Origin: UBA4416 sp044340865
GTDB lineage: Bacteria; Bacteroidota; Bacteroidia; B-17B0; Aurantibacillaceae
Assembly: GCA_044340865.1 (NCBI GenBank)
Contig: JBIISW010000009.1
Span: forward strand, 1-35,444
Reading direction: 5' to 3'
Length of the DNA stretch: 35,444 nt
A program made the translations under genes and the position numbers. The notes under the pieces were generated by a model. The model saw only the letters and a program-made list of their open reading frames with translations. It was not told where the DNA came from and did no database searches. This document shows, piece by piece, positions 9,401 to 16,804 of the stretch. Positions within the stretch are counted from its first letter, which is position 1. Each line of letters opens with the position of its first letter.

Positions 9401-9754
9401 GCTGGAGCATTTAGAAGCTTAGTTATTATTAATAGTGAAAATAAGATGGAGAAAATTGAGGGCAATAAATATTCGGTTGGTGGTTCTCAGATAGATTCTA
9501 ATCGCGTTTTCACAACACATATTAGAACACTTCAACCAAATGATGTAATTTATATGTTTACAGATGGATATGCTGATCAGTTTGGCGGACCAAATGGAAA
9601 AAAATTTATGGCAAAACGGTTTTACCAAAATCTTAAACAGATTAATAAATCCGATATACATTACCAAGCACAAGAACTCGAGAGTCAATTTAATGAATGG
9701 AAGCACGATGAAGAACAAGTTGATGATATTTTAGTAGTTGGTATTAAAATTTAA
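6485..9754 (+). CDS. Double-propeller sensor with SpoIIE-type PP2C phosphatase output (SiaA-like)
   Basis: A 1089-residue membrane receptor. A signal peptide (1-25) is followed by a periplasmic sensor in which I count 14 propeller blades ending in IWIGT..GL..YD-type strands, enough for two seven-bladed propellers (about 28-680). A Y_Y_Y domain follows (about 700-783; YMFMLDGYDDYW, LPGGTYTFKVKA), then one membrane helix (about 789-811), a short coiled coil (ENKILERKVTERTHELAEK) and a SpoIIE/PP2C phosphatase domain (about 860-1089). Candidate metal ligands are Asp880 (SGDFYWF), Asp897 (VVDCTGHG), Asp957 (GMDVSM), Asp1027 (FTDGYADQ) and Asp1080/1081 (VDDILVVG). It should dephosphorylate a serine/threonine-phosphorylated regulator in response to an external ligand. 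The downstream SiaB/SiaC-type genes make SiaC the likely substrate. Ligand unknown; regulated target inferred. Confidence 0.9.
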   Translation: MNLKRLAKIFFISLLGVINVASFSQNVKFKKISIDDGLSQASVNALFQDSEGFVWIGTQDGLNRYDGYHIKAFKTDQNNENSLSSNEINCLFEDQNGIIFIGTNDQGLSVYNKYTKQFTNYKAEGGGKKLPDNSVRCIEALNDNELLIATDKGLSIFNKTKKTFNTLKVKGSIVASNLKYIFKDNNGFIWIASFDNGLFKLDDNHLTHFPIPENTKNKFGASSNKKHMRCITQVNGNLWCGTDDGVVEFNPTTKKYIASQSKLNFNNQSQTRIVSFAHDKVAKYIWIGTWDGLVKYDITSGASSIFKNNELDRNSLSNDKVSCLMTDNQQNIWIGTQDKGVNIYFSSSIKFPLLNKSNGLENDFVYSIMQSTDKNIWIGTEGGLTSYNPQRLTFENYDYILKKYKVKGVLSLYQDNLANIWIGTYGQGVIVYNPKTKFTKQLLGESSESGTVVKIIQDKRGIIWIGTYANGLYAINPTNYSIKNYNKTNGLPSNKIYCIYENKNDNTIWVGTDGFGFCILKFDANSYISDVTKFTHKEQVNSISSNVVNNIRKDYDGVFWIATANGLNRFDYSTKKFVTYYEQDGIANSYIYDVLPDTAGNLWLPTNMGLTKFDPKSSNENGIAFKNYSTKDGIQANEFNQGASFLCSDGHIIVGGVAGINYFDPSEIKENNNTPKSYLYEFSRQGKVIDFDTNIIYKNYVELSHKENYFSVEFIALDFVAAEKTKYMFMLDGYDDYWTTPSNVRFYSYTELPGGTYTFKVKACNSDGVWNELPQKITIKVIPPWYRTPLFYILATMFVVAFILGFISYRTRSIKKENKILERKVTERTHELAEKNRNITSSIEYAKLIQEAILPSKELIYSKFKKMFIFYKPKDIVSGDFYWFGEKGNYKILAVVDCTGHGVPGAFMSMIGHNLLNQIISEKGIFDPGIILQELHKGIQSALKQGQNQVQTNDGMDVSMIAINTETNDCLWAGAFRSLVIINSENKMEKIEGNKYSVGGSQIDSNRVFTTHIRTLQPNDVIYMFTDGYADQFGGPNGKKFMAKRFYQNLKQINKSDIHYQAQELESQFNEWKHDEEQVDDILVVGIKI

Positions 9755-9777
9755 CAATTAAATTATTTTTTTATGGT

Positions 9778-9785
9778 TACATTTG
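9778..9785 (+). promoter_or_regulatory. Candidate -7 box for the lipoprotein-siaB-siaC operon
   Basis: TACATTTG fits TAnnTTTG exactly and lies 53 bases before the lipoprotein ATG, in the 84-base gap after the phosphatase gene. No TTG is found at normal spacing. If real, it would let the lipoprotein, kinase and phosphoprotein be made independently of the receptor. Confidence 0.35.
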
Positions 9786-9838
9786 GTATGTAATTTGTTA
9801 GGTAAGAATAGAATAATTTATAAAAACTATTAAATGCA

Positions 9839-10696
9839 ATGAAAAACATTAAATTTTTATCTTCAATGATCATCGTTTCTTCCATTTTAATCATCAATGG
9901 TTGTAAGAAAAAAACAGAAGTAGATAATGAAACCCAATCTGTTGTAGATAATGCAATGACGGAGCAATTATTTATGTCAATTCAGCCAACTGTAAGTGAA
10001 AAAGGAATCAAAGAAAATGGTATTAAGCGTACATCAGCATCATGCGAAACATGGACAATTTTAGGAGCAATTAGTGGCACGAATACGCCTAATGTTGCAT
10101 TAGATACATTGGTAAACACCTCTGGCTTTTATCAAAACGGCCCAGTGTCTTTCGAAATCGATTATGGCACAACTGGGTGTTTAGGTTCGGATGGAGTTTA
10201 TCGTAAAGGAAAATTAAAAATAACAACAGCAAAACGCTGGAAGAAATATGGTAATACCATAACTGTAGACCTAATTGGATTTAATGCAAATTCCATGGAT
10301 TTATCTGGACAAGTAAAAATCACGTATTCAGATTCGGTTACATTATCAACTGAAATTATTAATGGACGTTGCTCAAATGGAACTTGGCAGATCGATTATT
10401 CTGGAGTAAAAACCATGAAACAAATTGCAGGCTATTCGACTAAGCAGGATGGTTCTGATGATATTTATTCAATTGGTGGAACAACTACTGGCAAAAATAG
10501 AGAAGGGCGCAATTACACAACAACTATTACAAACAACTTGATAAAAAAATCAAATTGCAAATGGATAACATCAGGAACGCTAGAATTATCGCCTGACGGA
10601 TTTAGAACTCGCACAGTTGATTTTGGTAACGGCTCTTGTGATGATGATGCTACGTTTACCGTTAACGGACAAACCATTTCTTTTAAACTCCAATAA
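9839..10696 (+). CDS. Lipoprotein of unknown function in the SiaABC-like locus
   Basis: A 285-residue predicted lipoprotein: hydrophobic signal segment followed by a lipobox ending INGC with Cys22, then KKKTEVDNE. The mature part is rich in Thr, Gly, Asn and beta-strand-like stretches (GLSGVY-type turns, FEIDYGTTGC, KLKITTAKRWKKYG, GTLELSPDG) and contains several cysteines (in TSASCETW, GTTGCLG, GRCSNG, SNCKW and NGSCDDD) that may pair in the periplasm or on the surface. I do not recognise a named domain. It ends seven bases before the SiaB-type kinase ATG, so it is almost certainly co-transcribed with the kinase and phosphoprotein. Its position between a periplasmic sensor and the cytoplasmic switch invites a ligand-binding or accessory role, but that is inference. 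Confidence 0.85.
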   Translation: MKNIKFLSSMIIVSSILIINGCKKKTEVDNETQSVVDNAMTEQLFMSIQPTVSEKGIKENGIKRTSASCETWTILGAISGTNTPNVALDTLVNTSGFYQNGPVSFEIDYGTTGCLGSDGVYRKGKLKITTAKRWKKYGNTITVDLIGFNANSMDLSGQVKITYSDSVTLSTEIINGRCSNGTWQIDYSGVKTMKQIAGYSTKQDGSDDIYSIGGTTTGKNREGRNYTTTITNNLIKKSNCKWITSGTLELSPDGFRTRTVDFGNGSCDDDATFTVNGQTISFKLQ

Positions 10697-10703
10697 ATTT
10701 TTA

Positions 10704-11258
10704 ATGATCGATGCTTTTAATATCTATGACAGAATGGAGAAGAGTAATATTCTCCTTTCCTTTAAAGGCGATATCACTGCTGATTTATTAACCTCTATTC
10801 TTCAAATTATGGAGTGCAAAATGGATAATTTGAATGAAGAGCCCCGTACGAAACGAAAAGTATACAATGTATTAGTTGAATGTTTGCAAAATTTATATCA
10901 CCATTCTGATGAAACTAAATTGTGTTTAAATGAAACGAACAAGGGCGCAATATTTATGATTGCAAAAAACGAATTAGATTACAACATTATAACTGGCAAT
11001 TTTGTAGGCAATAAAAGTATTGCACCACTGCGGGCTAGACTTGATGAGGTTAATTCACTTACCAAAGATGAGTTAAAAGAATTTTATAAATCTATATTAA
11101 ATAATGGCATTAGAACTCTTAAAGGAGGAGGTGGATTAGGGATGATAGATATAGCTAGAAAAACAGGCGAAAAATTAGAGTATAATTTTTTGGAAATTGA
11201 CGATAAAGTTTCTTTCTTTACACTAATAATTAAAGTATCACAACCACAATTAACATAA
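10704..11258 (+). CDS. siaB: SiaB-family protein kinase (GHKL-type, partner-switch kinase)
   Basis: A 184-residue protein of the SiaB type (listed as DUF6272/SiaB family), a small GHKL-fold kinase that phosphorylates the SiaC regulator. The N-box-like segment is VLVECLQNLYHHSDE (Glu59, Asn63), and the glycine-rich ATP-lid motif is LKGGGGLGMIDIARKTG at about 139-155, followed by the terminal strands LEYNFLEID and SFFTLIIKV. The frame stays open upstream to 10617, but those codons overlap the preceding lipoprotein gene; the ATG at 10704 gives the family-like N-terminus MIDAFNIYDRMEKSNILLSF. It is followed 18 bases later by the SiaC-type gene. The name is by family resemblance; the activity has not been shown in this organism. 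Confidence 0.88.
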   Translation: MIDAFNIYDRMEKSNILLSFKGDITADLLTSILQIMECKMDNLNEEPRTKRKVYNVLVECLQNLYHHSDETKLCLNETNKGAIFMIAKNELDYNIITGNFVGNKSIAPLRARLDEVNSLTKDELKEFYKSILNNGIRTLKGGGGLGMIDIARKTGEKLEYNFLEIDDKVSFFTLIIKVSQPQLT

Positions 11259-11276
11259 ACAAAATCACCGCATACT

Positions 11277-11657
11277 ATGGAAAAATATGAAATTGACGGA
11301 ACGCCAAAAACACCAACCATCTTATTTGATATCAATGGAGGAGTTTTAGATATTAAAGGGCGTTCAATTCCAGAGAATTCGATAGAATTTTATAAGCCAT
11401 TAGTTGATGCGCTAGATAAATATTCTGTTGCAACAAAATCAGCAACAACAGTTAATATTCAATTAGAATATTTTAACACAAGCTCTTCTAAATGCATTTT
11501 AGATATTTTTAAAAAACTAGAATCTATTCATAAATCAGGCAGTGATGTTACAATCAACTGGCATTACGAAGATGATGATGAAGATATGCTTGAAGCAGGC
11601 GAAGATTATCAAGCAATAATTGGGATTCCATTTAAAATGGTACCAGTATCTGAATAG
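11277..11657 (+). CDS. siaC: SiaC-family regulatory phosphoprotein (DUF1987)
   Basis: A 126-residue protein of the DUF1987/SiaC family, a STAS-like partner-switch regulator whose phosphorylation state is set by the SiaB kinase and a SpoIIE phosphatase. Family marks are TPTILFDINGGVLDIKGRSIPENS near the start (given in parts: FDINGGVLDIKG, SIPENSIEFYKPL), the central strand VNIQLEYFNTSSSKCILDIF, and the acidic tail WHYEDDDEDMLEAGEDYQ. Thr68 in FNTSSSK aligns by position with the Thr68 I recall as the phosphorylation site of Pseudomonas aeruginosa SiaC, and Ser69-71 lie beside it. In P. aeruginosa unphosphorylated SiaC activates the diguanylate cyclase SiaD; no GGDEF gene follows here, so the output is unknown. 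A terminator follows at 11680-11699. Confidence 0.88.
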   Translation: MEKYEIDGTPKTPTILFDINGGVLDIKGRSIPENSIEFYKPLVDALDKYSVATKSATTVNIQLEYFNTSSSKCILDIFKKLESIHKSGSDVTINWHYEDDDEDMLEAGEDYQAIIGIPFKMVPVSE

Positions 11658-11679
11658 TTTATGACATTTTTTAAAAAAG

Positions 11680-11705
11680 AACCTCGATTTTTCGGGGTTT
11701 TTTTA
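11680..11705 (+). terminator. Intrinsic terminator after siaC
   Basis: An 8-bp stem (AACCTCGA / TCGGGGTT, one T-G wobble) with a TTTT loop at 11680-11699, followed by a run of seven T. It ends the lipoprotein-siaB-siaC unit and separates it from the aldolase gene. Confidence 0.8.
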
Positions 11706-11755
11706 TGCTATTTTTCGTATTTTTTCGTAAATTCGCCAATCGAAATACAATTTTT

Positions 11756-12808
11756 ATGTCTAAAATAACAGATCTACTAGGAGCAAGTGCCGAACATTTA
11801 TTAAATCACACTTGCAAAACAATTTCAAAAGACAATATAATTACACCAAGTGTAAATTTTATTGATCAAACATTTGCATACAGCAATCGCAGCCCTCAAG
11901 TGTTAAGAAGTTTGCAACAGTTATATGGAAATGGGCGATTAGCCAATACAGGTTATATGAGCATTCTCCCTGTTGATCAAGGTATTGAACACAGCGCTGG
12001 CGCTTCATTTGCACCTAACCCAATTTATTTTGACAGTGAAAACATTGTTAAACTTGCTCACGAAGGTGGTTGCAATGCCGTTGCTTCAACCTATGGAGTT
12101 TTAGCTTCTGTGGCAAGGAAATATGCACATAAAATCCCTTTTATAGTTAAAATAAATCATAACGAGTTTATTTCATATCCAGATAAATTTGATCAAATCA
12201 TGTTTGGTACCGTTGAAGACGCCTGGAACATGGGCGCTGTTGCAGTTGGTGCAACCATTTATTTTGGATCGTCTGAATCTAACAGACAAATTGTTGAGGT
12301 TGCAAAAGCTTTTGAAAGAGCTCATGAGTTAGGAATGGCAACTATCTTATGGTGTTACACACGTAATAGTGCATTTAAAAAAGATGGCGTTGATTACCAT
12401 ACGGCAGCAGATTTATCTGCACAAGCCAATCATTTAGGCGTTACAATTCAAGCTGATATTATCAAACAAAAAATGTCTGATAAAAATGGAGGTTATTTAG
12501 CTGTTGGTCATGGTAAAACACATCCAAAAGTATATTCTCAATTAACCACGGATCATCCAATTGATTTATGTCGATACCAAGTTGCCAATTGTTATATGGG
12601 AAAAATCGGTTTGATTAATAGTGGTGGCGAAAGTAAAGGAGATTCTGATTTAGCAGAAGCTGTAACTACAGCGGTAATTAATAAACGCGGTGGTGGACAA
12701 GGTTTAATATCAGGAAGAAAAGCATTTCAAAAACCGATGAAAGAAGGTGTTGAATTATTAAACACTATACAAGACGTTTATTTAGATCAAACAATAACAC
12801 TTGCTTAA
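11756..12808 (+). CDS. fbaB: Class I fructose-bisphosphate aldolase (FbaB/DhnA type)
   Basis: A 350-residue Schiff-base aldolase of the FbaB/DhnA family, which interconverts fructose 1,6-bisphosphate with glyceraldehyde 3-phosphate and dihydroxyacetone phosphate in glycolysis and gluconeogenesis. Family marks are MSILPVDQGIEHSAGASF, CNAVASTYGVLASVARKY, VKINHNE, ADIIKQKM and the C-terminal RGGGQGLISGRKAFQKPM. Lys237 in ADIIKQK is the expected Schiff-base lysine. The frame opens 17 codons earlier at 11705, but those codons lie in the terminator region of the previous operon; ATG at 11756 (MSKITDLLGASAEHLL) gives the normal length. accD follows 46 bases later on the same strand. Confidence 0.95.
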   Translation: MSKITDLLGASAEHLLNHTCKTISKDNIITPSVNFIDQTFAYSNRSPQVLRSLQQLYGNGRLANTGYMSILPVDQGIEHSAGASFAPNPIYFDSENIVKLAHEGGCNAVASTYGVLASVARKYAHKIPFIVKINHNEFISYPDKFDQIMFGTVEDAWNMGAVAVGATIYFGSSESNRQIVEVAKAFERAHELGMATILWCYTRNSAFKKDGVDYHTAADLSAQANHLGVTIQADIIKQKMSDKNGGYLAVGHGKTHPKVYSQLTTDHPIDLCRYQVANCYMGKIGLINSGGESKGDSDLAEAVTTAVINKRGGGQGLISGRKAFQKPMKEGVELLNTIQDVYLDQTITLA

Positions 12809-12854
12809 AAATAAAGAATTAGGCATTTTATAGTAAAAACTAAAAATTGAATAA

Positions 12855-13700
12855 ATGGGTTGGTTCAAAAGATTAAAAGAAGGTATTACAACTACTACTA
12901 CTGAAAAGAGAGAAACTCCAGAAGGATTGTGGTACAAGTGTTCATCATGTAAAAAAATACATACTGCAAAGGAACATAAAAGTAATAAACATGTTTGTCT
13001 CGATTGCGGACATCATGAAAGAATCGGAAGCGCCGAATATTTTGAAATTATTTTTGATGACAATCAGTTTACCGAATTGCACGAAAATTTAGTAAGTGGA
13101 GATCCGTTAAACTTTACCGATACAAAAAAATACACGGATAGATTAACTGATACCATTAAAAAAACGCAATTGAAAGACTCTATAAGGAGTGGTTATGGAA
13201 AGGTTAATGGTCACGATTTAGTAGTCTGTTGTATGGATTTTGGTTTCATTGGTGGTTCGATGGGCAGTGTGGTTGGAGAAAAAATTTCTAAGGCTATTGA
13301 TTTTTGTTTAAAAACAAAAACTCCTTTATTAGTTATTTCAAAATCTGGTGGAGCGCGAATGATGGAAGCTGCATTTTCTTTAATGCAAATGGCTAAAACG
13401 GCTGCAAAATTATCACTGATGGATAAGGCTGGCATTCCTTATATATCACTTTGTACTGATCCTACTACAGGCGGTGTAACTGCAAGTTACGCTATGTTGG
13501 GGGATTTAAATATTTCTGAACCGGGGGCTTTAATAGGTTTTGCAGGTCCTCGTGTTGTGAAAGAAACAATTGGTAAAGATTTACCAAAAGGTTTTCAAAC
13601 GGCTGAGTTTGTTTTAGAACATGGTTTTTTAGATAAGATTATTGACCGTACTGAATTAAAAGATAAATTGGGACAATTCTTATCTATGTTTAAAAATTAA
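12855..13700 (+). CDS. accD: Acetyl-CoA carboxylase carboxyltransferase subunit beta
   Basis: A 281-residue beta subunit of the acetyl-CoA carboxylase carboxyltransferase, which moves carboxyl from biotin to acetyl-CoA in the first step of fatty-acid synthesis. The N-terminal four-cysteine zinc ribbon is complete: Cys29 and Cys32 (CSSC) and Cys48 and Cys51 (CLDC). The crotonase-like body shows DSIRSGYGKVNGHDLVVCCM, GSMGSVVGEKI, SGGARMMEAAFSLMQMAKT, PTTGGVTASYAMLGD and FAGPRVVKETIG. Length is slightly below the E. coli protein (304). The alpha subunit gene is not in the window. It may share a transcript with fbaB (46-base gap) and ends at a strong terminator shared with pepT. Confidence 0.97.
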   Translation: MGWFKRLKEGITTTTTEKRETPEGLWYKCSSCKKIHTAKEHKSNKHVCLDCGHHERIGSAEYFEIIFDDNQFTELHENLVSGDPLNFTDTKKYTDRLTDTIKKTQLKDSIRSGYGKVNGHDLVVCCMDFGFIGGSMGSVVGEKISKAIDFCLKTKTPLLVISKSGGARMMEAAFSLMQMAKTAAKLSLMDKAGIPYISLCTDPTTGGVTASYAMLGDLNISEPGALIGFAGPRVVKETIGKDLPKGFQTAEFVLEHGFLDKIIDRTELKDKLGQFLSMFKN

Positions 13701-13720
13701 TATACACCCATCACTTTATT

Positions 13721-13756
13721 TAAAAGGCTTAATTATGAAAATAATTAAGCCTTTTA
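13721..13756. terminator. Bidirectional terminator between accD and pepT
   Basis: A perfect 16-bp stem with a GAAA tetraloop (arms begin TAAAAGGCTTAATTAT and mirror exactly), placed 21 bases past the accD stop and 12 bases before the pepT stop. A-tracts on one side and T-tracts on the other let it stop both convergent transcripts. Confidence 0.88.
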
Positions 13757-13768
13757 AATTTGTAATTA

Positions 13769-15019
13769 TTATTTGCTATTCTCTTCCCAAATCATCGCTA
13801 AATGCACAATAGTTTGAGTTGCTAATTGCATATCTTTTTCACTAACCCATTCTTGTTTGCTATGAAATGCATGTTCGCCAGCATAAATATTCGGGCAAGG
13901 CAATCCCATAAAAGATAATCTTGAACCATCTGTGCCTCCTCTAATACTTGATAATATTGGGGTTACGCCTGTTCGTTCAACAGCTTTCATAGCGTAACTT
14001 ACTACTTGAGGACATGTTGCTAAAACATCTTTCATGTTTCTATATTGTTCAGATATTTTAAATTCGTAAGCGCATTTCTTATAATTAAATAAAACAGATT
14101 TTGTTATGGCTTCTAATTCTTGTTCTAATAAAACTAAAGTAGGCGTGTCAAACGCTCTTATAATAAATTTTATTTCAACTTCTTCTAAACCGCCATTTAT
14201 GGCAACGGGATGAATGAACGGTTCTTTCTTTTCGGTAGTTTCCGGTGTTTTATCTTTTGGGATGTTATTTATAATTTCAGCTGCTATTTTTATGGCGTGT
14301 TGCATTTTGTTTTTTGCAAAACCAGGATGAGTTGGAAATCCTTTAATGATAACACTAACACTGTCTGCACTAAATGTTTCGTCTTCAATATGACCAAGGG
14401 TTTCTCCATCCATGGTATATCCAAACTCAGCACCTAATTTCTTTATATCTACGTGTTCAGTGCCTCTTCCAACTTCTTCATCAGGCGTAAATAATAATCT
14501 AATGGCACCATGTTTCACTTCAGGATGTGTCATTAAATAATTTGCTGCATCCATAATCTCTGCTAAGCCCGCTTTGTTATCAGCGCCTAAAAGTGTTGTG
14601 CCGTCCGCTGTAATAATTGTATTTCCTAATTGTTGAGCCAATGCTGGATGTTCGATAAACTTAATTATTTGAGAATTGTCTTTTGGTAATACAATATCCG
14701 ATCCATCATAGTTTGCATGTAAGACAGGATTCACATTTTCTCCACTGCAATCTGGAGAGGTGTCCATATGCGAGCAAAAACATATAACTGGGACTTTTTT
14801 TGTTGTATTACTTGGAATGGTTGCGTAAACATAACCAAATTCATCTAATTCAGCATCTGTGATGCCCATTTCTAAAAGTTCTTCAAGTAATACTTTGCCT
14901 AAATTTTTTTGTTTAAAAGTACTTGGAGATGTTGTAGATTCTGGATTTGATTGCGTGTCTATTTTAGCGTAACGAATGAATCGATTTGTAACGGTGTGAT
15001 TGTAATTTTGAAAATTCAT
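13769..15019 (-). CDS. pepT: Peptidase T (tripeptide aminopeptidase, M20B)
   Basis: A 416-residue zinc-dependent cytoplasmic tripeptidase of the M20B family, which removes N-terminal residues from tripeptides. Metal-site motifs are in order: CFCSHMDTSPDCSG (His84, catalytic Asp86), LLGADNKAGLAEIMDA (bridging Asp), FTPDEEVGRGTEHVDIKKLG (catalytic Glu pair), GYTMDGETLGHIEDE and the C-terminal AGEHAFHSKQEWV with the last histidine ligand. SSIRGGTDGSRLSFMG completes the family signature. Length matches PepT (about 408). The start at 15019 gives the common MNFQNYNHTVTNRFIRYA. It shares a bidirectional terminator with accD and lies 60 bases downstream of the HAM1/RdgB gene on the same strand. Confidence 0.96.
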   Translation of the reverse strand: MNFQNYNHTVTNRFIRYAKIDTQSNPESTTSPSTFKQKNLGKVLLEELLEMGITDAELDEFGYVYATIPSNTTKKVPVICFCSHMDTSPDCSGENVNPVLHANYDGSDIVLPKDNSQIIKFIEHPALAQQLGNTIITADGTTLLGADNKAGLAEIMDAANYLMTHPEVKHGAIRLLFTPDEEVGRGTEHVDIKKLGAEFGYTMDGETLGHIEDETFSADSVSVIIKGFPTHPGFAKNKMQHAIKIAAEIINNIPKDKTPETTEKKEPFIHPVAINGGLEEVEIKFIIRAFDTPTLVLLEQELEAITKSVLFNYKKCAYEFKISEQYRNMKDVLATCPQVVSYAMKAVERTGVTPILSSIRGGTDGSRLSFMGLPCPNIYAGEHAFHSKQEWVSEKDMQLATQTIVHLAMIWEENSK

Positions 15020-15079
15020 ACTTGTATTGTTTTATAGTTAGTATTATTTAATAATTGTATCATTTTAAAAATAGATTAA

Positions 15080-15655
15080 TTACTTGTTTTGTAAAAATGT
15101 AATTAATTTTTTTAAGGCAATACTTCTATGAGAAATAGTTGATTTTTCGGAGGAAGTTAACTCGGCAAAAGTTTTCGAATAACCATCAGGAATAAAAATA
15201 GGGTCATAGCCAAAACCTTGAGTTCCTTTTTTTTCGTGAGCAATAACACCAGATATGACACCCTCGAATAAATATTCTTTTTCATCGAGAATAAGAGCTA
15301 GTACAGTTTTAAAATGCGCTTTTCTATTATGAACTCCTTTTAATTGAGCTAATAATTTATTCATATTGTCATCATCATTTTTTTGGTTGCCAGCATACCT
15401 TGCGCTGTAAACGCCTGGTTCGCCATTTAAGGCATCTACCAATAACCCGCTATCATCGGCAAAACAATTTCCTTGCATACTATTAAAAATAGTTCTTGCT
15501 TTTATAAGTGCATTTCCTTCAAGTGTTGTTTCATTTTCTTCAATCTCATCTGTGTAATTAATGTCTTTTAAACTCAATACAGTTATATTTGAATTTAGTA
15601 GAGTTTTAACTTCCTCAAGTTTATGGAGATTGTGAGTAGCGAAAACGAGTTGCAT
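15080..15655 (-). CDS. rdgB: XTP/dITP pyrophosphatase (HAM1/RdgB family)
   Basis: A 191-residue house-cleaning nucleotide pyrophosphatase that hydrolyses dITP, XTP and related deaminated purine triphosphates to monophosphates, keeping them out of DNA and RNA. Family motifs are complete: VFATHNLHKLEEVKTLL at the start, FADDSGLLVDALNGEPGVYSARYAG (given in parts: FADDSGLLVDAL, GVYSARYAG), FEGVISGVIAH, GFGYDPIFIP and TFAEL followed by SEKSTISHRS. Length is typical (about 197). The gene lies upstream of pepT and divergent from galE, with an 85-base gap. Which of the two genes owns the AT-rich promoter elements in that gap is unclear. Confidence 0.95.
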   Translation of the reverse strand: MQLVFATHNLHKLEEVKTLLNSNITVLSLKDINYTDEIEENETTLEGNALIKARTIFNSMQGNCFADDSGLLVDALNGEPGVYSARYAGNQKNDDDNMNKLLAQLKGVHNRKAHFKTVLALILDEKEYLFEGVISGVIAHEKKGTQGFGYDPIFIPDGYSKTFAELTSSEKSTISHRSIALKKLITFLQNK

Positions 15656-15740
15656 ATTTTTATGGATTATAATTTTACACTATAATAATAATCAATATTT
15701 CTGTACATTTAAAAACTATTAATAAAGTAATATAAAGTAA

Positions 15741-16769
15741 ATGGAAACAATTATTGTTACAGGCGGAGCAGGTTATATTGGCTCTCATACTATCATCGAA
15801 TTACTACAAAATACTTCCTATCATATCATTTCAATTGATAATTTCTCTAATTCAACGAAAGAAACGTTTAATCGAATTGAAACAATTACAGGCAAACAAG
15901 TAGAAAATTTAGATATTGACATTTGTGATTTACAGAAATTAGAACTTGCAATTAAACAAATTAAAAATCCAATTGGCGTCATTCATTTTGCAGCTTATAA
16001 ATCTGTGGGCGATTCTGTGTTGAATCCTTTGGCCTATTATCATAATAATATAACTTCGTTGGTTAATATTTTGAGTGTATGTAAAACATTTCATATTCCA
16101 CAGTTTATATTTTCATCTTCTTGTTCGGTATATGGTAATGTATCAGAATTGCCTGTTACAGAAAACACTGCGTTTAGTATAGCAGAGTCGCCTTACGCCC
16201 ATACAAAGCAAATTGGCGAAGACATCGTTTCAAATTTTGCAAAAAGCGAATCCTTTTTTAACAATGTGTTACTTCGTTATTTTAATCCAGTTGGTGCTCA
16301 CCAAAGTGGTTTAAATGGAGAATTATCAAAAGATAAACCTAGTAATTTAGTTCCTTTTATAACACAGTCAGCCATTGGTATACTGCCTCCATTAACTGTT
16401 TTTGGGGACGATTATGACACGCGTGATGGATCTTGTATACGTGATTACATTCATGTTAGCGATATTGCCGATGCGCATGTAAAAGCATTGAATTATTTAA
16501 TAGAAAAAAAGAATAGCCAACAAACGTCTATTTTTAATTTGGGAACTGGAAATGGTGTCAGTGTATTTGAATGTATTCATTCTTTTGAAAAAGTTTCGCA
16601 TCAAAAATTAAATTATCATATTGGAAAACGTAGGCCAGGCGACGTTATAAATATATACGCGAACAATACATTAGCAAAGAGTCAATTAAACTGGCAGCCA
16701 AAGTACAATTTGGATGATATGATGTTGAGCGCATGGAAATGGGAGTTGAATCTGAAGAACAATAAATAA
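15741..16769 (+). CDS. galE: UDP-glucose 4-epimerase
   Basis: A 342-residue extended short-chain dehydrogenase that interconverts UDP-glucose and UDP-galactose using bound NAD, feeding galactose metabolism and surface-polysaccharide synthesis. The Rossmann signature is TGGAGYIGSHT at the N-terminus; the active site shows FSSSCSVYG followed by SPYAHTKQIGEDI (Tyr152, Lys156). NPVGAHQSG, DGSCIRDYIHVSDIADAH and KRRPGDVINIYA are typical of GalE and argue against a general nucleotide-sugar epimerase. Length matches the family (about 338). No hairpin lies just after its stop; the first plus-strand terminator is about 550 bases further, past an antisense lipoprotein gene. Confidence 0.95.
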   Translation: METIIVTGGAGYIGSHTIIELLQNTSYHIISIDNFSNSTKETFNRIETITGKQVENLDIDICDLQKLELAIKQIKNPIGVIHFAAYKSVGDSVLNPLAYYHNNITSLVNILSVCKTFHIPQFIFSSSCSVYGNVSELPVTENTAFSIAESPYAHTKQIGEDIVSNFAKSESFFNNVLLRYFNPVGAHQSGLNGELSKDKPSNLVPFITQSAIGILPPLTVFGDDYDTRDGSCIRDYIHVSDIADAHVKALNYLIEKKNSQQTSIFNLGTGNGVSVFECIHSFEKVSHQKLNYHIGKRRPGDVINIYANNTLAKSQLNWQPKYNLDDMMLSAWKWELNLKNNK

Positions 16770-16804
16770 CAACCTAAAATAAAACAGTAATTTTATGAAG
16801 CAAA

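Noticed and set aside
10617..10703. Upstream extension of the SiaB-type gene to 10617
   Set aside because: These codons overlap the end of the lipoprotein gene in another frame and do not look like the family; the ATG at 10704 gives a typical N-terminus.
11705..11755. Upstream extension of the aldolase gene
   Set aside because: It starts in the terminator of the previous operon and adds residues absent from FbaB proteins.
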